Made by a program: the position numbers and the translations under genes. From NCBI RefSeq assembly GCF_016786305.1, contig NZ_JADWYV010000005.1: a stretch of DNA of 64,000 nt. One strand, given 5' to 3'. The notes beneath the pieces were generated by a model. It searched no databases. It was not told the DNA's origin and saw only the letters and a list, made by a program, of their open reading frames with translations. Positions 52,201-59,726 of this stretch are shown piece by piece; position 1 is the stretch's first letter, and each line of letters opens with the position of its first letter. This DNA comes from Pseudofrankia nepalensis (GTDB lineage Bacteria; Actinomycetota; Actinomycetes; Frankiales; Frankiaceae).

Positions 52201-53338
52201 CTACGACCCGCAGCTCTACTGCGCGCCGAACGACACCCAGATCGGGCCGAACCGCTTCCCGCGCGGCTTCCACATCCAGACGGCCATCGAGTTCCTCCTG
52301 TTCGACCTCGACCGCCTGTGGGTCGAGATCAGCCCGGCGCGCGGGATCGCGGCGGACGCCATGGTCGCGCCGATCGTCGTCGGGCACCCCGACCTGTTCT
52401 CGATCACGAACGCCGCGCGCGACGGCGGGCCGACGCTGTCCCTCGCGACGTACACGCGGTCCGCCGCCGAGCAGCCCGACCCGGAGCTGCGCCCGCCGCA
52501 CGTCCTGGTCAGCGGCGCGCTGCGGCTGCTCGGCACCGACTTCGGCTCGGTCCACCTCAACGTCAGCGAGTCCGGCGTCACCGTCCGGATCACCGCGACC
52601 GTCGGCGGCGGGGTCCGGGTCGACCTCGCGGGAAGCGTGACGAGGGAGGCGCTGCGGATCTCGGGCACGCTCGCCGTCGGCGTCGGCGGCACCATCGACC
52701 TCGGCCCGCTCGGCCGGATCGACGTCACCACCCAGGCGCGGGGCACCCTGGAGATCGAGTTCGCGCGCGACTCGCTGAGCGCGACGGTCCGCGTCGGGGT
52801 GACGCTGCCGGGCCTGGGCTCGCTGACCCTCCCGCCGATCCACCTCACGGTGAGCGGCGTGCCGCTCGGCGAGATCGGGAGCGTGATCTGGTCCGAGATC
52901 ATCGAGACGGTCGTCGCGGCCGTACAGGACGCGACGCGCTGGGTCGGCTTCGTCCGCGACGGCCTGATCAAGGGCATCGAGGGCGCGGCGCGGGTCGCCG
53001 AGGTGCTCGCCGAGCAGTGGAACCTCGCGGCGGACGCCGTCGGCGACGTCCTGCACGACGCCGGCTACACGGCGAACCAGGTCGCGGAGGGGATGCGGGC
53101 CGTCGGCGCGACCGCCGAGGACGTCGCGCGGACCCTCGTCGACTTCGGCTACGCCACGGACATCGTCAACAGCGCGGTCGGCATCTTCGGCGGCCACACC
53201 GACTTCGTCGCCGGGCACTTCGACATCCCCGGCGGCTTCCACACCGACGGGCACGCCGACTTCGGCCTGCTCGGCGGCGGCCACGTCGACGAGCGGATCC
53301 CGCCGCACACGGACAGCCGCATCCATGTCGACACGTGA
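49265..53338 (+). CDS. Giant protein of unknown fold ending in His-X-Asp triplets
   Basis: A 1357-residue protein without recognisable domain, signal peptide or membrane helix. The body is rich in alternating hydrophobic stretches (for example SLRLVAFHVTAGDRGLTLD, TLSNLGLVVGLSW), suggesting repeated beta structure. Near residues 1225-1305 lies a helical segment (IIETVVAAVQDATRWVGFVR onward). The last 47 residues change character: Gly, Asp and His dominate. Seven His-X-Asp triplets begin at residues 1311, 1318, 1326, 1330, 1340, 1348 and 1354 (HTD, HFD, HTD, HAD, HVD, HTD, HVD). GTG 49265 follows GGGAGGGG; GTG 49247 would add six residues. A radical SAM/SPASM gene follows, so the tail may be a modified peptide core. 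Metal binding by the tail is the main alternative. Confidence 0.75.
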   Translation: MDFAALDARLTVTNGVFVLAANTLPDAGLAELLARNNAGQPIRVTQAVKQRPKRVGSGSRDSIPITGVATFLNVPDLRVEALFSLDDAGNPVFLLRFELETRTGPERPFGWRFSTSFPTLPAGKSGPAGGSAAPTSGPATPAAPGPLDGLTLSNATFVLTNRSGMDGRVPVSAGLNFVSRVDPAPLLGPLGPIVGDVGKPTLYGPVHLPLPTEVTPPLPPGRWPWEADLAPVPGLTLRVDVGRSIAVPGVNVNVRDTEIVLYSPISEAWLEANPTYQPSVGLTGTLSAPAFVPAPILLTADIPFGWSSATLSATFTDASLANLTGLGGLFGRSDLFAALPAPLRAAGQALGGISLRLVAFHVTAGDRGLTLDAARAVVELPTLRYAVGDLVTLAAPRVTFLALPPASGSGGLSTSVMIGGTGTIPALGAAFELDVDVTQGVAYGSLADATLPLRRVFDDLALPAPADLVIDAARISIAPGEAYELNATIAEDVPWTLDLGPVPVSVRGIVLVAMKIVGEPASASLAGRIRFGSSLEIAALYELPGDFVITGTFGPGSLGDLVTALTDAEVTLPAGFDLEIEQGFVCVDSVAGGLRFTATALIDGFGALAFTASRRDGRWRFAAGLNVTEGLVTLESVPGLGALAELRALVGLTDLMIVVSSLDDPGFTFPELAVPPPPDLGGPRPALPAQATGVGAGLTVYGRADLGASRAVQTIARWLDVDIAGTAAVTLVVSAPDPGAGSRLFVSVATTVDGIVVTGRLGLGLVNRRPEVFLDGTALVTLQGQPVLFSLAAAVAANGVLISGGYRGTIHFDLGAGLGGFTLSNLGLVVGLSWEGIPAFGVAATIDARTFSSSVAVFFDSTDPSRSLLAGSVTELSLYDVVATIAGQTDVAEALAVVLREMALRALDAFTLDAAVVAALDGRDLAAVAAAFAPRRPVPSGADQVLLNVGEPGRSWHLTDLTTMTHFSLAATGAGVEVSYDPQLYCAPNDTQIGPNRFPRGFHIQTAIEFLLFDLDRLWVEISPARGIAADAMVAPIVVGHPDLFSITNAARDGGPTLSLATYTRSAAEQPDPELRPPHVLVSGALRLLGTDFGSVHLNVSESGVTVRITATVGGGVRVDLAGSVTREALRISGTLAVGVGGTIDLGPLGRIDVTTQARGTLEIEFARDSLSATVRVGVTLPGLGSLTLPPIHLTVSGVPLGEIGSVIWSEIIETVVAAVQDATRWVGFVRDGLIKGIEGAARVAEVLAEQWNLAADAVGDVLHDAGYTANQVAEGMRAVGATAEDVARTLVDFGYATDIVNSAVGIFGGHTDFVAGHFDIPGGFHTDGHADFGLLGGGHVDERIPPHTDSRIHVDT

Positions 53339-53413
53339 GCCCATGCCGACACGTGGCCCCCTGCCGTCACGCGATCTCCTGCCGTCACGAGGCCCCGCGT
53401 CGACACGTGACCC
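53324..53413 (+). repeat. Five-copy 18-bp tandem repeat across the giant gene's stop
   Basis: Units start at 53324, 53342, 53360, 53378 and 53396. The first, CATGTCGACACGTGAGCC, encodes the last His-Val-Asp-Thr and the TGA stop. Later units keep the 18-bp period and read in the same frame as Ala-His-Ala-Asp-Thr, Pro-Ala-Val-Thr, Pro-Ala-Val-Thr and Arg-Val-Asp-Thr before another TGA. They thus look like decayed copies of the same His-X-Asp-Thr codon unit beyond the stop. Confidence 0.85.
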
Positions 53414-53488
53414 CGGCTCGGGTGGCGCGCCCGGGGGCCGGGACGGCCGGCCGGGCCGCCGGGCCGGCCTCGGCGTCGAGGACGTCCG

Positions 53489-55651
53489 ATGACGCTCGAG
53501 CTGCGCCCACTCGGCGTCGCGTGCAACATCGCCTGCGCCTACTGCTACCAGGACCCGCAGCGCGACGCCGGCAACGTCGAGGCGCGCTACTCGCTCGACG
53601 CGATGAAGGCGGCGGCCGAGCGGCGGGGCGGCCCCGTGACGCTGTTCGGCGGCGAGCCGTTGATGCTGCGCCTCGCCGACCTCACCGACCTGCTGCGCTG
53701 GGGCGCCGAGCGGCCGGGCGGCGTCGGGATCCAGACCAACGGCACCCTCGTCACGGACGCGCACGTCGCGCTGTTCCGGACGTACCAGGTGAAGGTCGGG
53801 ATCTCCGTCGACGGCCCGGATGAGCTCAACGACCTGCGCCGGCAGGGATCGCTCGAGCGGACCCGGGCCGCCACGCGGGCGACGCTCGACGCGGTCGCCC
53901 GCCTCGCCCGCGAGCACCAGCCGCCCGGGCTGATCGTCACCCTGCACCGGGTCAACGCCGCTCCCGACCGGCTGCCCCGGCTCCTGGCCTGGGCCCGCGA
54001 GCTGGACCGGCTCGGCATCCGCTCGATGCGCCTGCACCTGCTCGAGGTCGACGGCCCGGCCGCCCGCGCCGCGGCGCTCACCGACGAGGAGAACATCGCC
54101 GCGCTGACGGCGTTCGAGGAGCTGAGCGGTGAGCTGTCCGGCCTGCGGTTCGACGTCGTCGACGAGACGCGCGCGGCGCTGCGCGGCTCCGACGAGCACA
54201 ACTCCTGCGTCTGGCGCGGCTGCGACCCGTACACGACACCGGCCGTCCAGGGCATCGAGGGCGACGGCCGGTCGAGCAACTGCGGGCGGACGAACAAGGA
54301 CGGCGTCGACTTCGGCAAGGCCGACCGGCGCGCGTTCGACCGTCCGCTCGCCCTGTACGCGACGCCGCGGGCCGACGGCGGCTGCGCCGGGTGCCGGTTC
54401 TTCCTCGCCTGCCGCGGCCAGTGCCCGGGCACCGCCATCGACGGCGACTGGCGCAACCGCTCCGAGCAGTGCGCGGTGTGGACCGCGACGTTCGTCCGGG
54501 CCGAAGCCGCGGTCGCGGCCGAGGGCCGCGTCCCGGTCTCGCTGGACCCGCGCCGGCCCGAGCTCGAGCGGCGGCTGGTCGAGCACTGGCGGCGGGGGAG
54601 CGACGCGACCACCGCGCGGCTCCTGCGGGAACTCGACGCGGCCGGCGGGATCAACGCGGCCGGCGGGATCGGCGCGACCGGCGCGACCGGCGGGAACGGC
54701 GCGACCGGCGGGAACGGCGCGGCGGGCGGGACAGACGCGCGGGGCGAGTCGGACGCGCGGGGCGGGAACGACGCGGCGGCCGAGAACGTCGTCGCGGCGC
54801 GCGTCGCGGCCGCGCCATCCGCGCCGGACCCGGAGATCGCCGCGCCGCCGCGGATCTCCTTCTCCTCCGGATCGGACCGGGGCCGCGCCGTGCTCGCCGC
54901 CGCTCGCGAGGCGTCCTGGCGCGCCGCGCTGGCGTCCGTCGCCGCCGGTCACGAGGAGATCGCGCTGGTCGCGCCAGGCGGGACCGCCGCGCTGGCGGTC
55001 CGCCTCGCCGCCGCCGAGCGGGACCTGCACGCCCGCGTGCTGCGCGGTGGCCTGGGCGACGACCGCCCGGGACCGCTGCTCGCCGTCTCCCGTCGCGCCT
55101 GCCCGGCCCCGCGGGACGGCGGGTCGCCGCCCGGCCGCCGCCGCTGTGGGTGCGGGCGGGACCTGCCGGCTCCCGTCGCCGGCCCCGCGCTGTGGCGGGC
55201 TCATCGCGTGACGGCGGGCGGCCGCGACGTGGGCGCCGAGGTCGTCGACGTGCCCGCGGGCGGGCCCAACCTGCTCTGGCGGTCGCTTGGCGTCGGCCTG
55301 CTCGACCAGCTCCCCTGCGCGCTGGACTGCCCCGCGGCCCGGGAACAGGCCGCGGCGCGCCGCGGCGCCGCCGGTGACGCGGCCGTCGGTGACCTGGACG
55401 CGCTGGACGAGGTGCTCGCCTGGCCCGCGCACTGGAGCGCGCTGCACGGGATCGCGGAACTGCGCGCGCCCCTGTTGCGCCTCACCCACCCGACCGCCTA
55501 CACCGCCCAGCGTGTCGAGATCCGGTTCGCGGGCTCGGTCTACCCCGCGGACGGCGCGACCGGCCTGCGCTTCCCCTATCGCCGTCCGCCCTCGGATCGG
55601 CGCCCCGTCACCCATCCCGTTGTATCGGTATCGGCCCCCGCCGGGAGTTGA
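53489..55651 (+). CDS. Radical SAM/SPASM enzyme with extra C-terminal domain
   Basis: A 720-residue radical SAM enzyme. The CxxxCxxC cluster motif is CNIACAYC (Cys 12, 16, 19), with LFGGEPLML and ISVDGPDELND as further barrel landmarks. A SPASM-type auxiliary cluster region lies at about residues 240-335, with Cys in NSCVWRGC, SNCGR, GGCAGC, ACRGQC and SEQC. A low-complexity Gly/Ala/Asn/Thr linker covers about 385-440. The last 250 residues form a separate domain with LPCALDC and WPAHWSALHGIAELRAPLL, recalling DUF483 as I remember it. Such enzymes install carbon-carbon or thioether links in ribosomal peptides. It starts 150 bp after the giant gene. Confidence 0.9.
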   Translation: MTLELRPLGVACNIACAYCYQDPQRDAGNVEARYSLDAMKAAAERRGGPVTLFGGEPLMLRLADLTDLLRWGAERPGGVGIQTNGTLVTDAHVALFRTYQVKVGISVDGPDELNDLRRQGSLERTRAATRATLDAVARLAREHQPPGLIVTLHRVNAAPDRLPRLLAWARELDRLGIRSMRLHLLEVDGPAARAAALTDEENIAALTAFEELSGELSGLRFDVVDETRAALRGSDEHNSCVWRGCDPYTTPAVQGIEGDGRSSNCGRTNKDGVDFGKADRRAFDRPLALYATPRADGGCAGCRFFLACRGQCPGTAIDGDWRNRSEQCAVWTATFVRAEAAVAAEGRVPVSLDPRRPELERRLVEHWRRGSDATTARLLRELDAAGGINAAGGIGATGATGGNGATGGNGAAGGTDARGESDARGGNDAAAENVVAARVAAAPSAPDPEIAAPPRISFSSGSDRGRAVLAAAREASWRAALASVAAGHEEIALVAPGGTAALAVRLAAAERDLHARVLRGGLGDDRPGPLLAVSRRACPAPRDGGSPPGRRRCGCGRDLPAPVAGPALWRAHRVTAGGRDVGAEVVDVPAGGPNLLWRSLGVGLLDQLPCALDCPAAREQAAARRGAAGDAAVGDLDALDEVLAWPAHWSALHGIAELRAPLLRLTHPTAYTAQRVEIRFAGSVYPADGATGLRFPYRRPPSDRRPVTHPVVSVSAPAGS

Positions 55652-55653
55652 CC

Positions 55654-56622
55654 ATGCCCTTCTATCTCTTCCACCAGAACATGCGCGTCTTCGGCGGGGA
55701 GACCCTGGCCTACAACGCCCGGATGAAGGCGGCGTTCGGCAAGCTTCCGATCGGATATCCGACGACGAGGGTGCTCGCGGCCGGCTTCACCGAGATCTGC
55801 AACCACGGGTCGGCTCCCTTCGCGCTGTCGAACATGGCGCGCGGGCTCGACCCGGGCCTCACCAGACCCTGGACGGTGGCCGTCGGCCGCACGGCCCGCA
55901 TGGTGAAGGACCCGACCGCGCCGCCGGCGGCCAAAAAGCAGAAGACGTACTTCCAGGAGTACATCACCATGGTCACTCAGTACGAGGTGCAGTGGAACGG
56001 GCTGAAGAAATCGGTACCCAACGAGTTCCAGGTCCTGCACTGGGGCAAGGCCGTCTTCCTGGACAGCCTCTTCAGCGGCCCGAGCCCGGCGGCATGCTTT
56101 CCCGTCGGCGGCCCGGGAACGCTCGCGCCGGAGGCGCTGCCGTACAACGCGAAGCTCGACAGCCGGGGGCTCGCGTACATCGTGGGCCGGGTGAAGCGCG
56201 CCGGCGACCCGCTCAACAACAGGCTTCTGGTCGTCGGCTTCATGCACAACATGTACGGCGTGGGTGACCGGTCCGGCTCGATCACGGGCCTGCCGAGGCT
56301 GGCACAGGCGATCTACGAAAAGCACTCCGGCGTCATCGACCCGGACCGGGACCCCTGCATCGTCGGCGGCGACTTCAACGTCGAACCGCGCCGTGTCGGC
56401 TCCCGCACATCCCGGTTCGAACCGACCGCCGAGGAGGATTCGGACGGCGATTACTACCGGACCACGGGCAGCAGCGTGTACGACTGGTGGTCGTGCCGCG
56501 TCGACTCGCTCCTCGGCTCCAGCGCGGAGATCTGGCCGCAGACGCGGAAGAAGAACAAGCCCAACAACCTCTCCGACCACGCGGGGATCTCGCTCAGCCT
56601 CCACCAGAACATGTGGTGGTGA
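55654..56622 (+). CDS. Endonuclease/exonuclease/phosphatase-fold protein
   Basis: A 322-residue protein of the EEP (DNase I-like) superfamily. Conserved metal and catalytic positions are the Glu of AAGFTEIC (about residue 50), GGDFNVEPRR (about 243-252) with Asp and Asn, and the C-terminal SDHAGISLSL with Asp-His. No signal peptide is visible, so it is likely cytosolic; the target could be nucleic acid, a phospholipid or a phosphorylated small molecule. ATG 55654 lies two bases after the radical SAM stop; TTG 55648 overlapping that stop as TTGA is an alternative. This tight linkage marks it as a component of the same system. Confidence 0.75.
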   Translation: MPFYLFHQNMRVFGGETLAYNARMKAAFGKLPIGYPTTRVLAAGFTEICNHGSAPFALSNMARGLDPGLTRPWTVAVGRTARMVKDPTAPPAAKKQKTYFQEYITMVTQYEVQWNGLKKSVPNEFQVLHWGKAVFLDSLFSGPSPAACFPVGGPGTLAPEALPYNAKLDSRGLAYIVGRVKRAGDPLNNRLLVVGFMHNMYGVGDRSGSITGLPRLAQAIYEKHSGVIDPDRDPCIVGGDFNVEPRRVGSRTSRFEPTAEEDSDGDYYRTTGSSVYDWWSCRVDSLLGSSAEIWPQTRKKNKPNNLSDHAGISLSLHQNMWW

Positions 56623-56759
56623 TCCGGGGCGCGCGGGGCGCTCTGGGCTGTCTGGCGTTCGGCGGTCGGGTTCGCTTCCCGGGATTCGCCGCGAAGACGC
56701 TGCTCGGTACCTTTCCGACATGATCGACCGGTTCCCCAGCCCACGTCGGTCGGCCTGGC

Positions 56760-57902
56760 TCAGGCGGGGATCTGGTCGTCGAGGTACCAGCCGTAGGGAC
56801 TGGGCTGGCTGGCGCTGGCGCGGCGGGGCTCGTACTGCTGGACGTACAGCGTGGCGACCAGTTCGGCGCGGGTGCGCACGCCGGTCTTGGTGAACACCGC
56901 CTTGAGGTGGTCCTGCGCGGTGAAGGGGGAGATGCCCAGCACGGTCGCCATCTGCCGGGTGGATCTGCCCTGGGCGGCGAGCCCGATGACCTCGCGTTCG
57001 CGCGGCGTGAGGCCGTAGGCGCCGGCGATCACCTCGCTGACGACGACCGGGCGGGCGCCCTCGATGATGATGGCGATCGCCGGCGGGTCGCCGCCGGGCA
57101 TCGGTGAGCCGTGCAGCACGACCCAGTGGTGGTCGCGGGCCGGCAGCGCGGCGCGCGCGAGGCCGTTGCCGGTGGCGGCGGCCACCGCGATGGACCGCAC
57201 GACGCTGGGCAGCCGCCCCCGGTCGTCCAGCGCGGCGAGCCAGGCGCGGCCGTCGTCGGTGACCGACTCGATCTCGCCGCGGGCGGTGACCAGCAGCAGG
57301 CCCGGCGGCCGTTCGACGCCTCCCGGCGAGGCGAGCGCGGCGCGGAGCATGGTGAGGCGGAACAGGTCGGCGATGGCGGTCAGCGCGGCGCGTACGGTCG
57401 CCTCGTCCCGGTCGCTGAACGGCCGGCTGCCGCCCGTGCGGTAGAGCGTCAGCGTTCCCCAGGTCATGGCGCCCGACCGCAGGATCACCCGCATCTCGTC
57501 GACGCAGGACAGCCGTGACAGCAGCGGCTCCCAGCGTTTCGCCCTGGTCAGATCCCCGCCGGTCGTCTGGTGCAGCCGGCCGACGAGGCGGCCGTCGTTC
57601 GCCAGGTCGCGGTAGCCGTTGAGGTCGGCGCCGGTGAACTCCAGCTCGTAGAGGACGTTCTCCCGGTCTCGTCCGTCGCCCGCTGGCTGCCCGCTGAGGA
57701 AGCAGCTCGTCCACAGCAGGGTGGCCGGGTCCACGGTCGAGATCGCGGCGATGTCGTACGGGACGCTCGCGCGCAGGACGCGGTCCAGGCGGGCGCGCAT
57801 GGCGGTGAGGTCGCCGCCCTCGGCCGCCAGCTCCCGGACGCGCTCGCACAGATCCATGGGTTCCAGCATGACCACGCCGACCCGCCGGGCCAACCCCCTC
57901 AT
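56760..57902 (-). CDS. LuxR-type regulator with GAF-like sensor domain
   Basis: The C-terminus has the LuxR helix-turn-helix: LTPREREVIGLAAQGRSTRQ, VLGISPFTAQDHLKAVFTKT and GVRTRAELVATLY. The N-terminal 280 residues resemble a GAF-type sensor, with VPYDIAAISTVDPATLLWTS and GTLTLYRTGGSRPFSDRD. There is no receiver domain, so it senses a ligand directly or is constitutive. Length is 380 residues. ATG 57902 or ATG 57869 may be the start. Divergent from the hemerythrin-like gene 45 bp away, which is the likely target. The ligand is unknown. Confidence 0.85.
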   Translation of the reverse strand: MRGLARRVGVVMLEPMDLCERVRELAAEGGDLTAMRARLDRVLRASVPYDIAAISTVDPATLLWTSCFLSGQPAGDGRDRENVLYELEFTGADLNGYRDLANDGRLVGRLHQTTGGDLTRAKRWEPLLSRLSCVDEMRVILRSGAMTWGTLTLYRTGGSRPFSDRDEATVRAALTAIADLFRLTMLRAALASPGGVERPPGLLLVTARGEIESVTDDGRAWLAALDDRGRLPSVVRSIAVAAATGNGLARAALPARDHHWVVLHGSPMPGGDPPAIAIIIEGARPVVVSEVIAGAYGLTPREREVIGLAAQGRSTRQMATVLGISPFTAQDHLKAVFTKTGVRTRAELVATLYVQQYEPRRASASQPSPYGWYLDDQIPA

Positions 57903-57946
57903 CTCTGGGATAGGCGAGTGGCCCGAATATTCCTACCTTCACGGCC

Positions 57947-58627
57947 ATGACTGCTGACACCCTCGTCCGCGACGACCTGTTCACCCACATCCACAAGGCC
58001 CTGCGCCTGGGACTCTTCGAGCTCACCGCGCAGGCGGGCCGCACCGACTGGGCGGACGCCGCCGAGGTGGCTGCCCTCGGCGAGCGGTGGTGGCCGCTGC
58101 TCGACCTGCTGCGTGCCCACACCGAGCACGAGGACCGCCACATCCTGCGCATCCTCGACGGCGTCGACCCGCGGACCACCGAACCGGCGGGCGAGCAGCA
58201 CCGCGATCTCGACGACCTGCTCGACGACCTCGGCGACAGGTTCGTCGCCGTGATCGCCGCCCCGGACCCTTCGGCCGGGCTCGGCCTCTACCGCGACCTG
58301 GCCCGTTTCGTCGCCAGCTACCTCCCCCACCTGCACGACGAGGAGACCGTCGTCATGGCGCGGGTCTGGGAGCTGTGCGGCGACGAGGAGATCGCGGCGA
58401 CCCGCGCCCGCTTCATGGCCGACACCACCCCGGAGGTCATGGCCACGACGCTGGAGTACATGCTTCCCGCCCTGGACCGGCCCACCCGGCACGGCCTGGT
58501 CGCCCGCCTGGCCGCGACCGCGCCGCCTCCCGTCCTCCAGGGAGTTCTCCAGATCGGCGAGCGCGTCCTCGACCCCGTCGCCTTCGCCGACGTGCGCGCG
58601 GCCGCCGCCCCATCGGCGCACGGCTGA
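57947..58627 (+). CDS. Hemerythrin HHE domain protein
   Basis: An all-helical protein of the hemerythrin-like cation-binding type. Candidate di-iron ligands are His in LFTHIHKALR (about residues 13-16), His and Glu in LRAHTEHEDRHIL (about 57-64), His in GEQHRDLDDLL, and His-His-Asp-Glu-Glu in YLPHLHDEETVVM. Length is 226 residues; the C-terminal 80 residues are an extra helical part. Relatives sense or handle oxygen, nitric oxide or iron. ATG 57947 is close to the divergent LuxR gene, consistent with control by it. No stress genes lie further downstream. Confidence 0.85.
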   Translation: MTADTLVRDDLFTHIHKALRLGLFELTAQAGRTDWADAAEVAALGERWWPLLDLLRAHTEHEDRHILRILDGVDPRTTEPAGEQHRDLDDLLDDLGDRFVAVIAAPDPSAGLGLYRDLARFVASYLPHLHDEETVVMARVWELCGDEEIAATRARFMADTTPEVMATTLEYMLPALDRPTRHGLVARLAATAPPPVLQGVLQIGERVLDPVAFADVRAAAAPSAHG

Positions 58628-59038
58628 CCTCACAGCGCCCCCCACGCGGCGGTCGTCACCGCGCCGCCCGGCCGACGCGGCGCGGGGTCGCGGAACTCGT
58701 CCCTCGGATCGTCCGGGCTGGCGCGCGGCGCGGCCACGTCGGCGCGCATGCGTTCCACCGGTGTCCGTGAGTCGGGCCACCCATGCGGAAATGGTGGCTC
58801 GCCCGGTCTCCAGGTGCCGGTGTGCCCGGGATGCCGGCCCGTCGGGCGGCGAGGCTCGCGGTCCTCGCCGTGGGCCCGCCGGACAGTCCGTGACAAGATA
58901 TACTCAATGCGACCAGCCGCCTATTTCGCTCCGATCCAGGTCGGACCGGGCGAGCGGAGAGGCACCGTAGCACCCGCGTCAACCAGGACTTCACCCTTCT
59001 GTCCGCGCAGAAAGGACGGTCGCCATGCCGGGGGCACC
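58628..59038 (+). promoter_or_regulatory. Leader of the two-component operon
   Basis: 411 bp without a supported gene. TATACT at 58899-58904 is a strong -10 hexamer; no clear -35 was found. AAAGGACGG (59011-59019) is a ribosome site placed eight bases before ATG 59025, not before the response-regulator ATG 59039. ATG 59025 opens a seven-codon frame ending at 59048 that overlaps the regulator start, so it may act as a translational leader. Confidence 0.45.
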
Positions 59039-59722
59039 ATGCGGGTAGCTATCGCGGAAGACAGCGGCATGATCCGGAAAGCCCTCGAGTTGCTGCTCCA
59101 CAGCATCGGATCCGAAGTGGTGATCTCGGTTTCCACCGGCCAGGAGTTGCTCATCTCGATCGAGAACGATCTGTCGGACCGCCCACCGGACGTCGCGATC
59201 GTGGACATGCGGATGCCGCCTACCCGAACCGACGAGGGCCTACGGACCGCGCTGCTGCTGAAGGAAGAGCACCCTTTGACCGGTGTGCTCGTCGTGACCG
59301 CCCACGCCGACGACCCGTTTGGCGCGGACCTGATCGAGACCGGTCTGGCTGGGGTCGGATACATGCGTAAGGACAACATCGCGGACGGGCCCCACCTGAA
59401 GGACGCGCTCGACCGGCTCGCCGCCGGGGAACTGGTCGTTGATCACAGCATCACCGCGGCGCTGCTGTGTCGGGAGTCCTCGAACAACCGGCTGAACACA
59501 CTCTCCGAACGGGAACGTGAGATTCTCGGCCTGATGGCGCAGGGCCGTTCGAATGCCGGCATAGCCCGGCTGGTCCATCTGAGCCCGAAGACTGTCGAGG
59601 CGCGAATCGCCAACATCTTCCTGAAACTTCGGCTCGGCTCGGACCAGACCTACAACCGGCGTGTTCTCGCGGTCCTGGAATGGCTGCGGACGGGGAACGT
59701 GATGGTGGATCTGGCGCATTAG
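59039..59722 (+). CDS. NarL/LuxR-family response regulator
   Basis: A receiver domain is followed by a LuxR DNA-binding domain. The receiver has the acidic pair in VAIAEDSGM, the phospho-acceptor Asp in VAIVDMRMPP (about residue 54), the Thr-equivalent in VVTAHADD and the Lys in MRKDN. The C-terminal helix-turn-helix is LSEREREILGLMAQGRSNAG and LSPKTVEARIANIFLKL. Length is 227 residues. ATG 59039 is the first in-frame start; its own ribosome site is poor. The histidine-kinase-like gene begins four bases after the stop, so the three genes form one operon. The target promoter is not known. Confidence 0.92.
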   Translation: MRVAIAEDSGMIRKALELLLHSIGSEVVISVSTGQELLISIENDLSDRPPDVAIVDMRMPPTRTDEGLRTALLLKEEHPLTGVLVVTAHADDPFGADLIETGLAGVGYMRKDNIADGPHLKDALDRLAAGELVVDHSITAALLCRESSNNRLNTLSEREREILGLMAQGRSNAGIARLVHLSPKTVEARIANIFLKLRLGSDQTYNRRVLAVLEWLRTGNVMVDLAH

Positions 59723-59726
59723 TCAC

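Noticed and set aside
49292..55615. 2107-residue open frame on the minus strand opposite the giant gene and rSAM gene
   Set aside because: Asp/Arg/Gly-rich shadow caused by GC-biased codons on the other strand; no motif, while the plus strand shows clear radical SAM motifs.
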